Made by a program: the position numbers and the translations under genes. The notes below the pieces were generated by a model. That model searched no databases. It was given only the letters and a program-made list of their open reading frames with translations, and had not been told where the DNA came from. From an uncultured Muribaculaceae bacterium (GTDB lineage: Bacteria > Bacteroidota > Bacteroidia > Bacteroidales > Muribaculaceae), in assembly GCA_910577315.1 (NCBI GenBank), contig CAJTME010000005.1, positions 95,808 to 159,807 on the forward strand: a stretch of 64,000 nucleotides of DNA, read 5' to 3'. Shown here piece after piece: positions 43,136 to 52,198 of the stretch (the stretch's first letter is position 1; the number at the start of each line of letters is the position of its first letter).

Positions 43136-44051
43136 TTACGCCTATATATCCTGCACTTAGCCCGGACACAACCGCAATCAGATACACATACCGGTCGACC
43201 GGCAGGAAAATTGCGCCGGCGTTGATTGCGAGCTGGATTGCGGCGTAGGCCGCGGCCACGGCGAGGTGGGAATGGCCCAGCTCATTGCAAAGCAGCTGAT
43301 ATGCATGCATGCGGTGCGCCTCAAAGATGTTCTTGCGCATGGCGATGCGGCGCAGGATAGTCAGGGCGGCATCGGTTCCGTAAACACTGACCAGGACAAT
43401 CCACGCCCAGCATCCCGACGCCTCGATAAGCAACAGCAGCGGGAACAGCACCGTGGCGCCCATCGCAAGCGACCCCACATCGCCGGCAAAGCACCGGGCC
43501 CGCGTCCTCACATTAAATATACAGAACACCACCGCTGCAAGCAGCCCTGCGCACAAAAACCGCCAGTCGATGAATCCGTCATCATGGTTTAGGACTCCCA
43601 GCGAGCCGAGGGCCACCAGCGTGTATAGCCCCGCCGAACCATTGATTCCGTCCATGAAATTATATGCGTTCAGGAACGCCACCCCCACCACGAGCACTGC
43701 AAGCCACACGGCAGCCGGCAGGGCGAACGAATCCGCTTGCGCCATCACCAGCGCCATTCCGGCAAACTGCCCGGCGAGCCTCAGCCATATCGGAGCCCCG
43801 CGCAAATCATCGGCGAAACTCACGGCGGCAATCACCACAAGTCCGACAAGGAACAGCGGATAGAGCCACCCCGACCATACCGAAAAGGCGATTGCGCCCG
43901 CCACAAACACAAGTCCGCCGCCCCTCACCGTGGTTTGGTTGTGGGATGAACGGCGGTTGGGGCAGTCGCTCACGCCAAATCGCTCGGCGACATGGATATA
44001 AACAGCCTCAAAGGCAAGAAGAATAATGAAAATGACTAAGCAGGCACTCAT
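43074..44051 (-). CDS. WecA/MraY-like undecaprenyl-phosphate sugar-1-phosphate transferase
   Basis: 325 residues from the ATG at 44051, chosen because a full -7 box (44061-44068) would lie inside a longer protein. About ten membrane helices. Family residues: SFADDLRG (Asp pair for metal), NAYNFMDGINGSAG, CFAGDVGSLAMG and the late HRMHAYQ. The enzyme moves a sugar-1-phosphate from a UDP-sugar to undecaprenyl phosphate, the first step in O-antigen, capsule or other surface glycan synthesis. No glycan cluster surrounds it, so the pathway is unknown. Confidence 0.92.
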   Translation of the reverse strand: MSACLVIFIILLAFEAVYIHVAERFGVSDCPNRRSSHNQTTVRGGGLVFVAGAIAFSVWSGWLYPLFLVGLVVIAAVSFADDLRGAPIWLRLAGQFAGMALVMAQADSFALPAAVWLAVLVVGVAFLNAYNFMDGINGSAGLYTLVALGSLGVLNHDDGFIDWRFLCAGLLAAVVFCIFNVRTRARCFAGDVGSLAMGATVLFPLLLLIEASGCWAWIVLVSVYGTDAALTILRRIAMRKNIFEAHRMHAYQLLCNELGHSHLAVAAAYAAIQLAINAGAIFLPVDRYVYLIAVVSGLSAGYIGVIKYSRHQLPVRDVRQDRKAD

Positions 44052-44060
44052 AATCTCCGA

Positions 44061-44068
44061 CAAAAGTA
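44061..44068 (-). promoter_or_regulatory. -7 element of the sugar-phosphate transferase gene
   Basis: TACTTTTG on the minus strand, exact consensus, nine bases before the chosen ATG; the leader is minimal. Confidence 0.55.
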
Positions 44069-44089
44069 GCAAATAATTCTGAAATTTTG

Positions 44090-44097
44090 TAATTTTG
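44090..44097 (+). promoter_or_regulatory. -7 element of hisS
   Basis: TAATTTTG, exact consensus, 20 bases before the hisS ATG. Confidence 0.6.
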
Positions 44098-44117
44098 CAC
44101 TCAAAACATCCCCGACA

Positions 44118-45482
44118 ATGGCACAGAAACCCTCCATACCCAAAGGAACACGCGACTTCTCACCCGCCGAGATGGCGCGACGCAACTATATCTTCAACAC
44201 CATCCGCGACGTTTTCCGCCTTTTCGGCTACAACCAGATCGAAACCCCGGCGATGGAAAACCTGTCAACGCTGATGGGCAAATACGGCGAGGAAGGCGAC
44301 AAACTCCTGTTCAAGATTCTCAACTCGGGCAATTATCTGGCCGGAGTCGATCCGAATCTGCTCAACGAGGAAGCCTTCACCAAGCTCACCCCACAGATTT
44401 CTGAAAAAGGCCTCCGCTACGACCTCACGGTGCCTTTCGCACGTTTTGTCGTGCAGCACCGCAACGACATCCAGATGCCTTTCCGCCGCTTCCAGATACA
44501 GCCCGTGTGGCGCGCCGACCGGCCGCAGAAAGGCCGTTACCGCGAGTTCTACCAGTGTGATGCCGACGTGGTCGGTTCCGACTCGCTCCTCAACGAGGTT
44601 GAGCTGCTTCAGCTCATCGACGAGGTGTTCCGCCGTCTTAAAATACGCATCGCCATCAAGCTCAACAACCGCAAGGTGCTCGCCGGCATCGCCGAACTCA
44701 TCGGCGCTCCCGACAAGATGATCGACATTACCGTTGCAATCGACAAAATCGACAAGATCGGCATCGACAAGGTCAACGAAGAACTTGCCGACCGCGGTCT
44801 CTCGCCCGAGTCAATCGCCGCCCTGCAGCCCATCCTGCAAATCGACGGCACCATCGACGAACGCCTCGCCAAGCTTGAAACCCTGCTCGCACCCTCCGAA
44901 ATCGGCTCTCTCGGCGTGAAGGAACTGCGCGAGGTTGTGTCAAACACCATCGCCCTCGGCCTCGACGCCACCCTCGACCTCGACGTGTCGCTCGCCCGCG
45001 GACTCAACTACTACACCGGCTCGATTATCGAAGTCAAGGCCCTCGATTATGCCATCGGCTCCATCACCGGCGGTGGCCGCTATGACAACCTCACCGGAGT
45101 GTTCGGCATGCCCGGCATCTCGGGTGTGGGCATCTCGTTCGGCGCCGACCGCATCTACGACGTTCTCAACGGCCTCGACCTCTATCCCGCCGACCTCGGC
45201 GCGTCAGCCCAGGTAATGTTCATCAACTTCGGGCCGTCCGAAGCCACCGCGTCGCTCAAAGTCATCAAACAGCTGCGCGCTGCCGGCATCTCGTGCGAAC
45301 TGTATCCCGACGCCGCCAAGCTCAAGAAGCAGATGAACTACGCCAACACCGCCGGAATCCCCTTCGTCGCCCTCATCGGCGAGAGCGAAGCCGCCGCCGG
45401 CACCCTCACCCTTAGGAACATGACCGCCGGCACCCAGGCCACCCTCACCCCCGCCCAGGCCATCAAAGAAATAAAAGGATAA
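44118..45482 (+). CDS. hisS: Histidyl-tRNA synthetase
   Basis: 454 residues, class II synthetase. Starts with PKGTRDFSPAEMARRNYIF, typical of the Bacteroidota enzyme. Motif 2 lies in WRADRPQKGRYREFYQCD, the His-binding region in LARGLNYYTGSIIEV and motif 3 in GISGVGISFGADRI; the anticodon-binding domain is at 360-454. It charges tRNA-His in the cytoplasm. Its stop (TAA) shares a base with the ATG of the next gene (TAATG), an unusual link between a housekeeping gene and an MNT/HEPN pair. Confidence 0.98.
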   Translation: MAQKPSIPKGTRDFSPAEMARRNYIFNTIRDVFRLFGYNQIETPAMENLSTLMGKYGEEGDKLLFKILNSGNYLAGVDPNLLNEEAFTKLTPQISEKGLRYDLTVPFARFVVQHRNDIQMPFRRFQIQPVWRADRPQKGRYREFYQCDADVVGSDSLLNEVELLQLIDEVFRRLKIRIAIKLNNRKVLAGIAELIGAPDKMIDITVAIDKIDKIGIDKVNEELADRGLSPESIAALQPILQIDGTIDERLAKLETLLAPSEIGSLGVKELREVVSNTIALGLDATLDLDVSLARGLNYYTGSIIEVKALDYAIGSITGGGRYDNLTGVFGMPGISGVGISFGADRIYDVLNGLDLYPADLGASAQVMFINFGPSEATASLKVIKQLRAAGISCELYPDAAKLKKQMNYANTAGIPFVALIGESEAAAGTLTLRNMTAGTQATLTPAQAIKEIKG

Positions 45483-45799
45483 TGAAACGAACGGCCATAA
45501 CGGACAGCATTGCAGCCAAACTCAGGGCATTATACCCCGAGGTTATGGCCATTTTATATGGTTCCGAGGCACGGGGCGACGCTCGTGACAATTCTGATGT
45601 GGATTTATTAATCCTGGTCCCTGATTCATATGAAGGGAAAAGGTTCATCGACACCCGAAGGTCGATTTCAGGCATGTTATATGAACTTGCACTTGACTTG
45701 AACGTTGAAATTTCGCCGCTGATTCTTCTTCGTAAAGTTTTCTTCCGGCGCATAACGCCATTCACAGCCAATGTAATGAATGAGGGAATAGTATTATGA
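45482..45799 (+). CDS. Minimal nucleotidyltransferase (MNT antitoxin-like)
   Basis: 105 residues. The nucleotidyltransferase signature is complete: G27-S28-x-A-R-G then SDVDLL with metal-binding D39 and D41. MNT proteins pair with HEPN proteins as toxin-antitoxin systems, where MNT can AMPylate and silence the HEPN RNase. Here the ATG overlaps the hisS stop by one base, and its own stop overlaps the HEPN start by four. AT-rich codons differ from hisS, pointing to acquisition. Confidence 0.9.
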   Translation: MKRTAITDSIAAKLRALYPEVMAILYGSEARGDARDNSDVDLLILVPDSYEGKRFIDTRRSISGMLYELALDLNVEISPLILLRKVFFRRITPFTANVMNEGIVL

Positions 45800-46200
45800 A
45801 ACAAGACTTTGACTCGACCTCACGTGCCGATTTGATAAATTATCGCATTGAACGTGCGCACGAGGCCTTGCAAGAAGCGCGATATAACCAACGGGGCGGT
45901 TACTTCAACACCGCTGTAAACCGGCTGTACTATGCTGTATATTACGCCGCATCTGCCTTAATGCTCAAAGAAGAGCTGGATGCCTCGACCCACGCCGGTA
46001 TAAAAACGCTGCTGGGATTGAAGTTCATAAAGACAGGAAAACTTGACATTTCATATGGGCGCACATATCAGCAACTGTTTGAATGTCGCCAGTCTGGTGA
46101 CTACGACGACTTCACATTTTACGACAGCGACTTTGTGGACGCATTATATCCCGACGCCGTTAGATTTGTTGAAAAAATAAGTGATATGGCCAAACATTGA
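45796..46200 (+). CDS. HEPN domain protein
   Basis: 134 residues, all-helical HEPN fold: helices with SRADLINYRIERAHEAL, YFNTAVNRLYYAVYYAASAL and THAGIKTLLGLKF, then LFECRQSGDYDDF. The canonical RNase motif R-x4-6-H in the C-terminal helix is not seen; an Rx4H (RIERAH) occurs near the N-terminus, where it is probably fortuitous. The protein may be a non-RNase HEPN that binds nucleotides or RNA. Partner of the MNT gene just before it (ATGA overlap). Confidence 0.85.
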   Translation: MKQDFDSTSRADLINYRIERAHEALQEARYNQRGGYFNTAVNRLYYAVYYAASALMLKEELDASTHAGIKTLLGLKFIKTGKLDISYGRTYQQLFECRQSGDYDDFTFYDSDFVDALYPDAVRFVEKISDMAKH

Positions 46201-46250
46201 ACCCTCCGCACTATCATCGCCGCAGGCGCCCTGTCTTGCTGCCGTCAACG

Positions 46251-46290
46251 AACAAGCCCGCAAACATGATTCGATGTTTGCGGGCTTGTT
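46251..46290. terminator. Bidirectional terminator between HEPN and the Ala-rich protein genes
   Basis: A perfect 17-base stem (46251-46267 with 46274-46290) with a six-base loop. It is followed by CATACGGTTTTT on the plus side. The two genes converge here. Confidence 0.85.
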
Positions 46291-46300
46291 CATACGGTTT

Positions 46301-46681
46301 TTACTTACCGAGTTTGTCGGCGGCGGCATGAGCCTTGTCGGAGAGGGCGTCGAGCAGGTCTCCGCCCTTTTCAAGAGCCTGTGCGGCCAGCGAAGATGCT
46401 TTTTCTTTCAATCCGTCGAGTTTGTCACCGGCGCCGTCCTTAAGGTCGGCCAGCTTTTCCGTTGCGGCTTCCTTGATGTCGGCGATTTTGTCGGCTGCCT
46501 GTTCCTTCACATCAGCAATCTTGTCGGCTGCCTGATCTTTGATTTCAGCAGCTTTTGCCTTTACCTGTTCAGCTGTCGACTGGGCTTCGGTTTGTGCCGC
46601 GTCTTTGGCGGCTTCGGCCGATACTTTTGCAGCGGCGGCTGCAACTTCCGCGTCTGCGCGGGCTTGTTCTGTAGTGTTCAT
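46301..46681 (-). CDS. Ala/Lys/Asp-rich 11-residue-repeat protein (LEA/apolipoprotein-like)
   Basis: 126 residues from ATG at 46681 (MNTTEQARAD); an ATG 13 codons upstream is also possible. Nearly all helix, without Cys or Trp. The middle (about 45-105) is made of repeats such as DKIADVKEQAA, DKIADIKEAAT and EKLADLKDGAG, an 11-residue period as in LEA, apolipoprotein-like and phasin-type amphipathic proteins. No signal peptide. A role in desiccation or membrane protection is only an analogy. It is flanked by a strong terminator and a divergent gene. Confidence 0.75.
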   Translation of the reverse strand: MNTTEQARADAEVAAAAAKVSAEAAKDAAQTEAQSTAEQVKAKAAEIKDQAADKIADVKEQAADKIADIKEAATEKLADLKDGAGDKLDGLKEKASSLAAQALEKGGDLLDALSDKAHAAADKLGK

Positions 46682-46767
46682 AGTGTGTGTTTTTGAAGTT
46701 TCTGTTTTTGGACTTATCATAAAAACACCTCTATGGGTCAAATGTTGCGAAATAAGGGTAAAATACC

Positions 46768-46775
46768 TATCTTTG
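46768..46775 (+). promoter_or_regulatory. -7 element of the His-rich protein/TonB receptor unit
   Basis: TATCTTTG, exact consensus. The GTG start at 46780 begins four bases later, so the transcript is probably leaderless. Confidence 0.6.
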
Positions 46776-46779
46776 CACC

Positions 46780-47124
46780 GTGAACAGATCATTTAGGCAG
46801 TTATCCGTGGCCTTTTTGGCTTGCTTGTTCGTGATTTTCGTATTCTCGAACACTGTTTTCACGCACACTCATATCTGCAATGACGGACGGTATGTGACCC
46901 ACTCCCACCCGTATCTGCCGTCATCTCACCACTCACACACATCCCAGTCCCTCGACCATATCGCCAACTTCAACGCCTCGGCAGGCGCAATGGAAGGAAG
47001 CGAGGCGGCCACTGTTCCGCAAACCGCGCAGTACTCCGTATTACTCGCATCCCAATATATTCCGACTGGGGAAAGTAACATAACATGCAATCTATCATTG
47101 CGGGCTCCACCGGTACATGCCTGA
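46780..47124 (+). CDS. His-rich small secreted protein
   Basis: 114 residues with a GTG start. A hydrophobic signal (about 8-27) is followed by a His cluster: eight His between 29 and 60 (THTHICNDG, THSHPYLPSSHHSH). The rest has no known domain. Because a TonB receptor gene begins 47 bases downstream, this looks like a periplasmic or surface metal-binding accessory. Similar His-rich leaders precede metal receptors in Bacteroidales, but I cannot name the family. Confidence 0.65.
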   Translation: MNRSFRQLSVAFLACLFVIFVFSNTVFTHTHICNDGRYVTHSHPYLPSSHHSHTSQSLDHIANFNASAGAMEGSEAATVPQTAQYSVLLASQYIPTGESNITCNLSLRAPPVHA

Positions 47125-47171
47125 GACATTACCGAAGAACTTAAACACAAACCACAAGTCATTTTTCCGCA

Positions 47172-49472
47172 ATGCCAAAGAAAATACTATCGTCTGCATT
47201 GGCTTTCATCTTAGCCTTTGCAGTCACCGCCCATGCAAAAGTGTCTGACGCCAACATCGGTGGACACGTAATTGACGCCGAAACCGGCGAGCACATGCCC
47301 TACTACCTCGTCAAGGTGCTCGGCACCAAACTTGCCACACTCACCGACGCCTCGGGCCACTACATCTTCCGCGACCTCACCCCCGGCGAATACACCCTCG
47401 AGGCATCCTTCACCGGCTACAAGACCAAATCGGTGAAGGTCAGCGTCAAATCCGGCCAAAGCGTCGAGGCCAACTTCGATGTGGAGCCCGACGCCTTCAT
47501 GCTCGACCAGGTGGTCGTGACATCCTCCAAAAGCGAAATCAAGCGCCGTGAGAGCCCGTCGCTCGTGAGCGTTGTCCCCGGCAAGATTTTCGACCGCATC
47601 GGCGCATGCTCGCTTGCCGACGGCCTCGACTTCCAGCCTGGCGTCCGCGTCGAGAACGATTGCCAGAACTGCGGTTTCACCCAGGTGCGCATCAACGGCC
47701 TCGACGGCCACTACTCGCAGATACTCATGAACTCGCGCCCGGTGTTCTCTGCCCTGACAGGCGTTTACGGCCTCGAACAGATTCCGGCCAACATGATCGA
47801 CCGCGTCGAGGTGATGCGCGGCGGCGGTTCTGCCCTGTTCGGCTCATCGGCCGTTGGCGGCACCATCAACATCATCACCAAGGACCCCATGGTCAACTCG
47901 GCCCAAATCGCCCACACCATCACATCCATCGGGCCATCGGGCTCGTTCGACAACAACACCACCCTCAACGCCTCGGTGGTCACCGACAACTCCAAAGCCG
48001 GCATTTTCCTATACGGACAGAGCCGCTACCGCGACGGATATGACCATAACGGCGACGGATTCACAGAAATCGCCCAGCTCAAGACCCAGACCGTCGGCGC
48101 ACGCACATTCCTGCGACCCAGCGACATCACCCGCCTCTCGCTCGAATACCACAACACCCACGAATACCGCCGCGGCGGCGACCAGCTCGACGAGCCACCC
48201 CACATGGCGATGATTGCCGAACAAGCCGAGCACAACATCCATTCCGCCGAGGCCACCTTCGACATCTGGCCCCGCAACCACCGCGACCATGTCTCGATTT
48301 TCAGCGCAATGCAGAACACCCGCCGCCAAAGCTACTACGGTTCCGACATGGATCCCGACGCCTACGGCCGCACCGCCGACATCGTCGTCATGGCCGGTTC
48401 GCAGTGGACCCATCCCATCGACCGCTTCCTCTTCATGCCCTCCGAACTGGTCGCCGGGGTGGAATATTCCTACAACCGTCTCCACGACGTCACCGTCGGC
48501 TACGATCACGACATCTTACAGAAAGTACACATTTACAGCGGTTACCTCCAGAACGAGTGGCGCAATAAGCAGTGGGGCTTCCTCGTCGGCGCCCGCCTCG
48601 ACAAACATTCGCTGATCCACAACCCCATCGTGTCGCCGCGCGTCAACATCCGCTACAACCCCTCCGATGAGTTCAACTTCCGCGCATCTTATTCAACAGG
48701 TTTCCGCTCGCCGCAAGCCTATGACGAAGACTTCCACGTGGCCATCGTCGGCGGCGAGCGCGTCGTCACTGTCCTCGCCCCTGGCCTCAAGCAGGAAAGT
48801 TCGCAGAGTGTAAGCGCCTCGGCCGACCTCTACCACCGCTTCGGCGAGGTGCAGACCAACCTTCTCGTCGAGGGCTTCTTCACTGACCTGCGCGACGTGT
48901 TCGCCCTGCGCCAGCTCGAAGGCACCGACGCCCAGGGCAATGCCGTGCTCGAACGCTACAACGGTTCGGGCGCCCGAGTGATGGGCCTCAACATCGAGGC
49001 CAAGGCCTTCTTCTCAAACCATTTCGACGTGCAGGCCGGCGTGACGTTGCAGCGCAGCCGCTATAAACAGCCCGAAGCCTGGAGCGACAACCCCGACGTC
49101 CCCGCCGAAAAACGCATGTTCCGCACTCCCGACGTCTACGGCTACCTTACGGCCAATTGGGAAATCACCCACAAGCTCCGCGCAGTCATCACCGGCACCT
49201 ACACCGGCCCGATGCTCGTCCAGCACCTTGTGGGCTCCGGCACCGACGTGGACCTCGCCGTACGCACCCGCTCGTTCTTCGACGCAGGCGTGCGCCTCAC
49301 CTATTCATTCAAGATCTTCAACCGCGTCAGCCTCGACGTCAACGCTGGTGTGAGCAACATCTTCAACTCCTACCAGAACGACTTCGACATAGGCCCCGGC
49401 CGCGACTCAGGCTACATCTACGGCCCCGCGCTGCCGCGCTGCGTGTCGGCCGGCGTAAGCATCAGCATCTGA
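47172..49472 (+). CDS. TonB-dependent receptor (probable metal or metal-chelate uptake)
   Basis: 766 residues: signal peptide (1-22), carboxypeptidase-like domain (29-105), TonB box DQVVVTSS (112-119), plug (about 120-240) with the Cys pair C164-x2-C167 in ENDCQNCGFTQVRINGLDG and RGGGSALFGSSAVGGTINI, then the barrel. Length and plug resemble single receptors for iron, zinc, copper or cobalamin rather than the about 1000-residue SusC type. The His-rich gene before it supports a metal substrate. It has a terminator at 49476. Confidence 0.9.
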   Translation: MPKKILSSALAFILAFAVTAHAKVSDANIGGHVIDAETGEHMPYYLVKVLGTKLATLTDASGHYIFRDLTPGEYTLEASFTGYKTKSVKVSVKSGQSVEANFDVEPDAFMLDQVVVTSSKSEIKRRESPSLVSVVPGKIFDRIGACSLADGLDFQPGVRVENDCQNCGFTQVRINGLDGHYSQILMNSRPVFSALTGVYGLEQIPANMIDRVEVMRGGGSALFGSSAVGGTINIITKDPMVNSAQIAHTITSIGPSGSFDNNTTLNASVVTDNSKAGIFLYGQSRYRDGYDHNGDGFTEIAQLKTQTVGARTFLRPSDITRLSLEYHNTHEYRRGGDQLDEPPHMAMIAEQAEHNIHSAEATFDIWPRNHRDHVSIFSAMQNTRRQSYYGSDMDPDAYGRTADIVVMAGSQWTHPIDRFLFMPSELVAGVEYSYNRLHDVTVGYDHDILQKVHIYSGYLQNEWRNKQWGFLVGARLDKHSLIHNPIVSPRVNIRYNPSDEFNFRASYSTGFRSPQAYDEDFHVAIVGGERVVTVLAPGLKQESSQSVSASADLYHRFGEVQTNLLVEGFFTDLRDVFALRQLEGTDAQGNAVLERYNGSGARVMGLNIEAKAFFSNHFDVQAGVTLQRSRYKQPEAWSDNPDVPAEKRMFRTPDVYGYLTANWEITHKLRAVITGTYTGPMLVQHLVGSGTDVDLAVRTRSFFDAGVRLTYSFKIFNRVSLDVNAGVSNIFNSYQNDFDIGPGRDSGYIYGPALPRCVSAGVSISI

Positions 49473-49475
49473 TAA

Positions 49476-49515
49476 AAACGTGCCTCAGAGTTCAGTGTGA
49501 TTCTGAGGCACGTTT
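49476..49515 (+). terminator. Terminator of the TonB receptor gene
   Basis: A perfect 14-base stem (49476-49489 with 49502-49515), then CTTAT. The remaining gap to 49587 shows no gene. Confidence 0.8.
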
Positions 49516-49587
49516 CTTATATTGGTTGCCAAACATACTCAAAACGCCTTTTTTGTTGGCCTTTTTCAGAAAAAGCCCGACAAGATG

Positions 49588-49618
49588 TTTCGTAAATTGG
49601 AAAAAATTGTTAAATTTG
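49588..49618 (+). promoter_or_regulatory. Promoter of the DUF4493 operon
   Basis: TTTC (49588-49591), a 19-base spacer and TAAATTTG (49611-49618). The start codon lies about 96 bases downstream, so the operon has a long leader. Confidence 0.65.
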
Positions 49619-49714
49619 CAGCATATTTTGCATGTAAACAAAACGTAGTCAACAGATTTATACAACCCACTATACGAAATATCAGACATTTTCCTATAAC
49701 TAATCATTCACAAA

Positions 49715-52180
49715 ATGAAGCAAACAATGTTTAAGGGCCTCCTGTGTATGGCCGCTGCCGGCGCTCTCGCTTCCTGCTCGGACGGAGCCGGATGGGGTGA
49801 AAAGCCCGCAAGCGGCACCGGCAAGATTGCCCTCGCTGCGGATCTCGACGCTTCGGTAACATCTTCCCGCTCTTCCCGCGCGGAATACTCCGACGTCCTC
49901 GCATCCGACCTTGCACTCAAGCTGACCGATGCCTCAGGCAAGGTTCACGCTTGGAAAAGTGTGGCAGACTTCCCTGTCGACTCTGCTTTCGCAGTCGGCT
50001 CCTACACCCTCGAGGCTTACTACGGCGACGAATCCACCGAAGGCTTCGAGGCTCCTTATTTCTATGGGAAACAGGAACTTGTGGTAAAAGACCAGCAGAC
50101 CACTCCCGTGGCTCTCACCGCCACCCTGGCCAACTCGATGGTCGAAATCGTCTACACCGATGATTTCAAAAACTACATGACCTCCTACTCGGCCAAAGTC
50201 CACAGCGCAGGCGGAGCCTACACCGACTATGCCGCCTCCGAGACGCGCCCCGTCTACACCCAGGCCGGCAACGTGACCGTATCGGTCGACTTCGTGAAAC
50301 CCAACGGCAACGGCGCCACAATCGAAGTGGCATCTTTCACCGCCAAGCCCAAGACGCTCCACCGCCTCACCGTTGACCTCGGCGGCGACGGCGTCGGAAC
50401 CGCCACAATCGAAGTTACCTTCGACGAGACCCTCGAAGAGGAAACCGTCGAAATCGACATCAGCGACGAGGTGCTCAACGCTCCCGCCCCCACCGTCGAG
50501 GCCGAAGGCTTCACCTCAGGCGAATCCATCGACTTCGTGGCCGGAATCGCGTCGGCCACCTCGCTCAAGACCAACATCATCGCCCGCGGCGGCCTCACCG
50601 GCGTGACACTCACCACTGTCTCGCAGTCGCTCCTCGCCCAGGGATGGCCCGCCGAGATTGACCTCATCGGCGCCACCACCGACCAGCAGAACACCCTCCG
50701 CAACCTCGGCCTCAGCGCACGCGGCGTGTTCAAGAATCCCGAGAAGCTCGCCGTCCTCGATTTCACCGACGTGCTCAAGCACATCGCCTATCAGGAATCC
50801 GGCTCAAACGAGACCCAGATCACCGTCGTGGCCAAGGACACCTACGGAAAACTTTCCGAACCCGTCACCCTCACCCTCGCCGCCCTCAACGTGGAGCTCA
50901 CCCTCGACAACGGCACAATATACGTTGGCGACAACAAGCTCTCGGTTGACGTGCACTATAACGGAGGCAACCCCGACGGCGACCTGTCAATCACCTACGA
51001 CAACATCCGCGGCACAAAGAGTCCGTTTAACTTCACCCTCACCGACCTCGGCAACGGTGTCTACCGCGCCTCCGGCACAATCAACGACGCCGCCGATCCC
51101 ATCGTGCTGCACGCAACCATCGGTTCGCTGACAACCGACTGCACCATCAACCGCATCTCGCTTGACATCACCCCGACTACCACGGCCAACGGCACATTCG
51201 CCACAAACGCCTATATCTCCTGCGCCATTGACACTCAGGGCGCAGATGTCAACACCGAGACCATCTTCAAGAGCGCCAAAGCATACGTCTCGACCGACGG
51301 CACCAACTACACTGCCGTTCCCACCGAGTTCGTATCGGGCAACGTAGTACGTGCCACCGGGCTCACCCCCGCCACCACATACTCCGTGAAAGTGATGGCC
51401 GGCAACGGTGACCTCTCGGCTCTCCCCGCAGCAACCATCACCACCGAGGCTGCCGCCACCCTCTACAACTCCGACATGGAGAAATGGTACAACGCTCCCG
51501 GCAAGTCGAGCAAATATTCCATCTCCTATGCCGGCGACGATGCCAACACCATCTGGAGCTCGATGAACCTGCTGACAACATCTGAAGGCGGATCAAACAC
51601 CACTGCAACCAGCACCAACAAAGATGGCTTCCCCTACAACGCCATTTCCGGCACCATCGGCGCCGCTGGCCGCAACGGACAAGCAGCTTTAATCCGCACC
51701 GTAGGCTGGGGCAAGGGTAACAACGCCGTAGCCAACGGCAACTTCATCACTCCAATGAAGTGTAACCATGTGACCGCCGGAGAGCTCTTCCTCGGCACCT
51801 ACGATGGAGCTCCCTCCTACGGAACTGCGTTCACCAGCCGCCCCTCGGCCATCACATTCTATTATAAATACGCACCCAAAAACGTTGCAGATGACTACGC
51901 ATTGGCCGAAGCCATCGTTTATGATGCCGACGGAAACGAGGTGGCCCGAGATGCCTTCCAAATCTCAGGCACAAGCAGCGATTACATCAAACACACGCTA
52001 AACCTTGGCTACACAGCCCAGTCCAACAAAGCCGCCAAGCTCTCGCTTCGCTTCGTATCGAGCGCCAACGCAGCCTGCGTAAACACCGATGCCTCAAACC
52101 TCACGCGTCCGTCCTACGCCAGCGAGGAACCTTACATGGGCTCCCAGCTCTACATCGACGACATCGAACTCACCTACTAA
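49715..52180 (+). CDS. DUF4493 / PCMD lipoprotein 1
   Basis: 821 residues. Lipobox LASC (Cys21) followed by SDGAGWGE, an acidic export-like start. DUF4493 domain (about 35-225) with GSYTLEAYYGDE and VEIVYTDDFKNYMTS; then Ig/Fn3-like beta domains (about 250-570; TGLTPATTYSVKVMAG) and a C-terminal PCMD domain (about 590-821) starting NSDMEKWYNAPG and ending with YIDDIELTY. PCMD is a putative carbohydrate-related beta-sandwich; no catalytic residues are evident. First gene of three tandem paralogues; probably exposed on the cell surface. Confidence 0.85.
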   Translation: MKQTMFKGLLCMAAAGALASCSDGAGWGEKPASGTGKIALAADLDASVTSSRSSRAEYSDVLASDLALKLTDASGKVHAWKSVADFPVDSAFAVGSYTLEAYYGDESTEGFEAPYFYGKQELVVKDQQTTPVALTATLANSMVEIVYTDDFKNYMTSYSAKVHSAGGAYTDYAASETRPVYTQAGNVTVSVDFVKPNGNGATIEVASFTAKPKTLHRLTVDLGGDGVGTATIEVTFDETLEEETVEIDISDEVLNAPAPTVEAEGFTSGESIDFVAGIASATSLKTNIIARGGLTGVTLTTVSQSLLAQGWPAEIDLIGATTDQQNTLRNLGLSARGVFKNPEKLAVLDFTDVLKHIAYQESGSNETQITVVAKDTYGKLSEPVTLTLAALNVELTLDNGTIYVGDNKLSVDVHYNGGNPDGDLSITYDNIRGTKSPFNFTLTDLGNGVYRASGTINDAADPIVLHATIGSLTTDCTINRISLDITPTTTANGTFATNAYISCAIDTQGADVNTETIFKSAKAYVSTDGTNYTAVPTEFVSGNVVRATGLTPATTYSVKVMAGNGDLSALPAATITTEAAATLYNSDMEKWYNAPGKSSKYSISYAGDDANTIWSSMNLLTTSEGGSNTTATSTNKDGFPYNAISGTIGAAGRNGQAALIRTVGWGKGNNAVANGNFITPMKCNHVTAGELFLGTYDGAPSYGTAFTSRPSAITFYYKYAPKNVADDYALAEAIVYDADGNEVARDAFQISGTSSDYIKHTLNLGYTAQSNKAAKLSLRFVSSANAACVNTDASNLTRPSYASEEPYMGSQLYIDDIELTY

Positions 52181-52198
52181 TCATCGTCAATCATCACA

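Noticed and set aside
47172..49472. SusC/SusD glycan uptake pair
   Set aside because: The receptor is about 250 residues shorter than SusC and no SusD-like gene follows.
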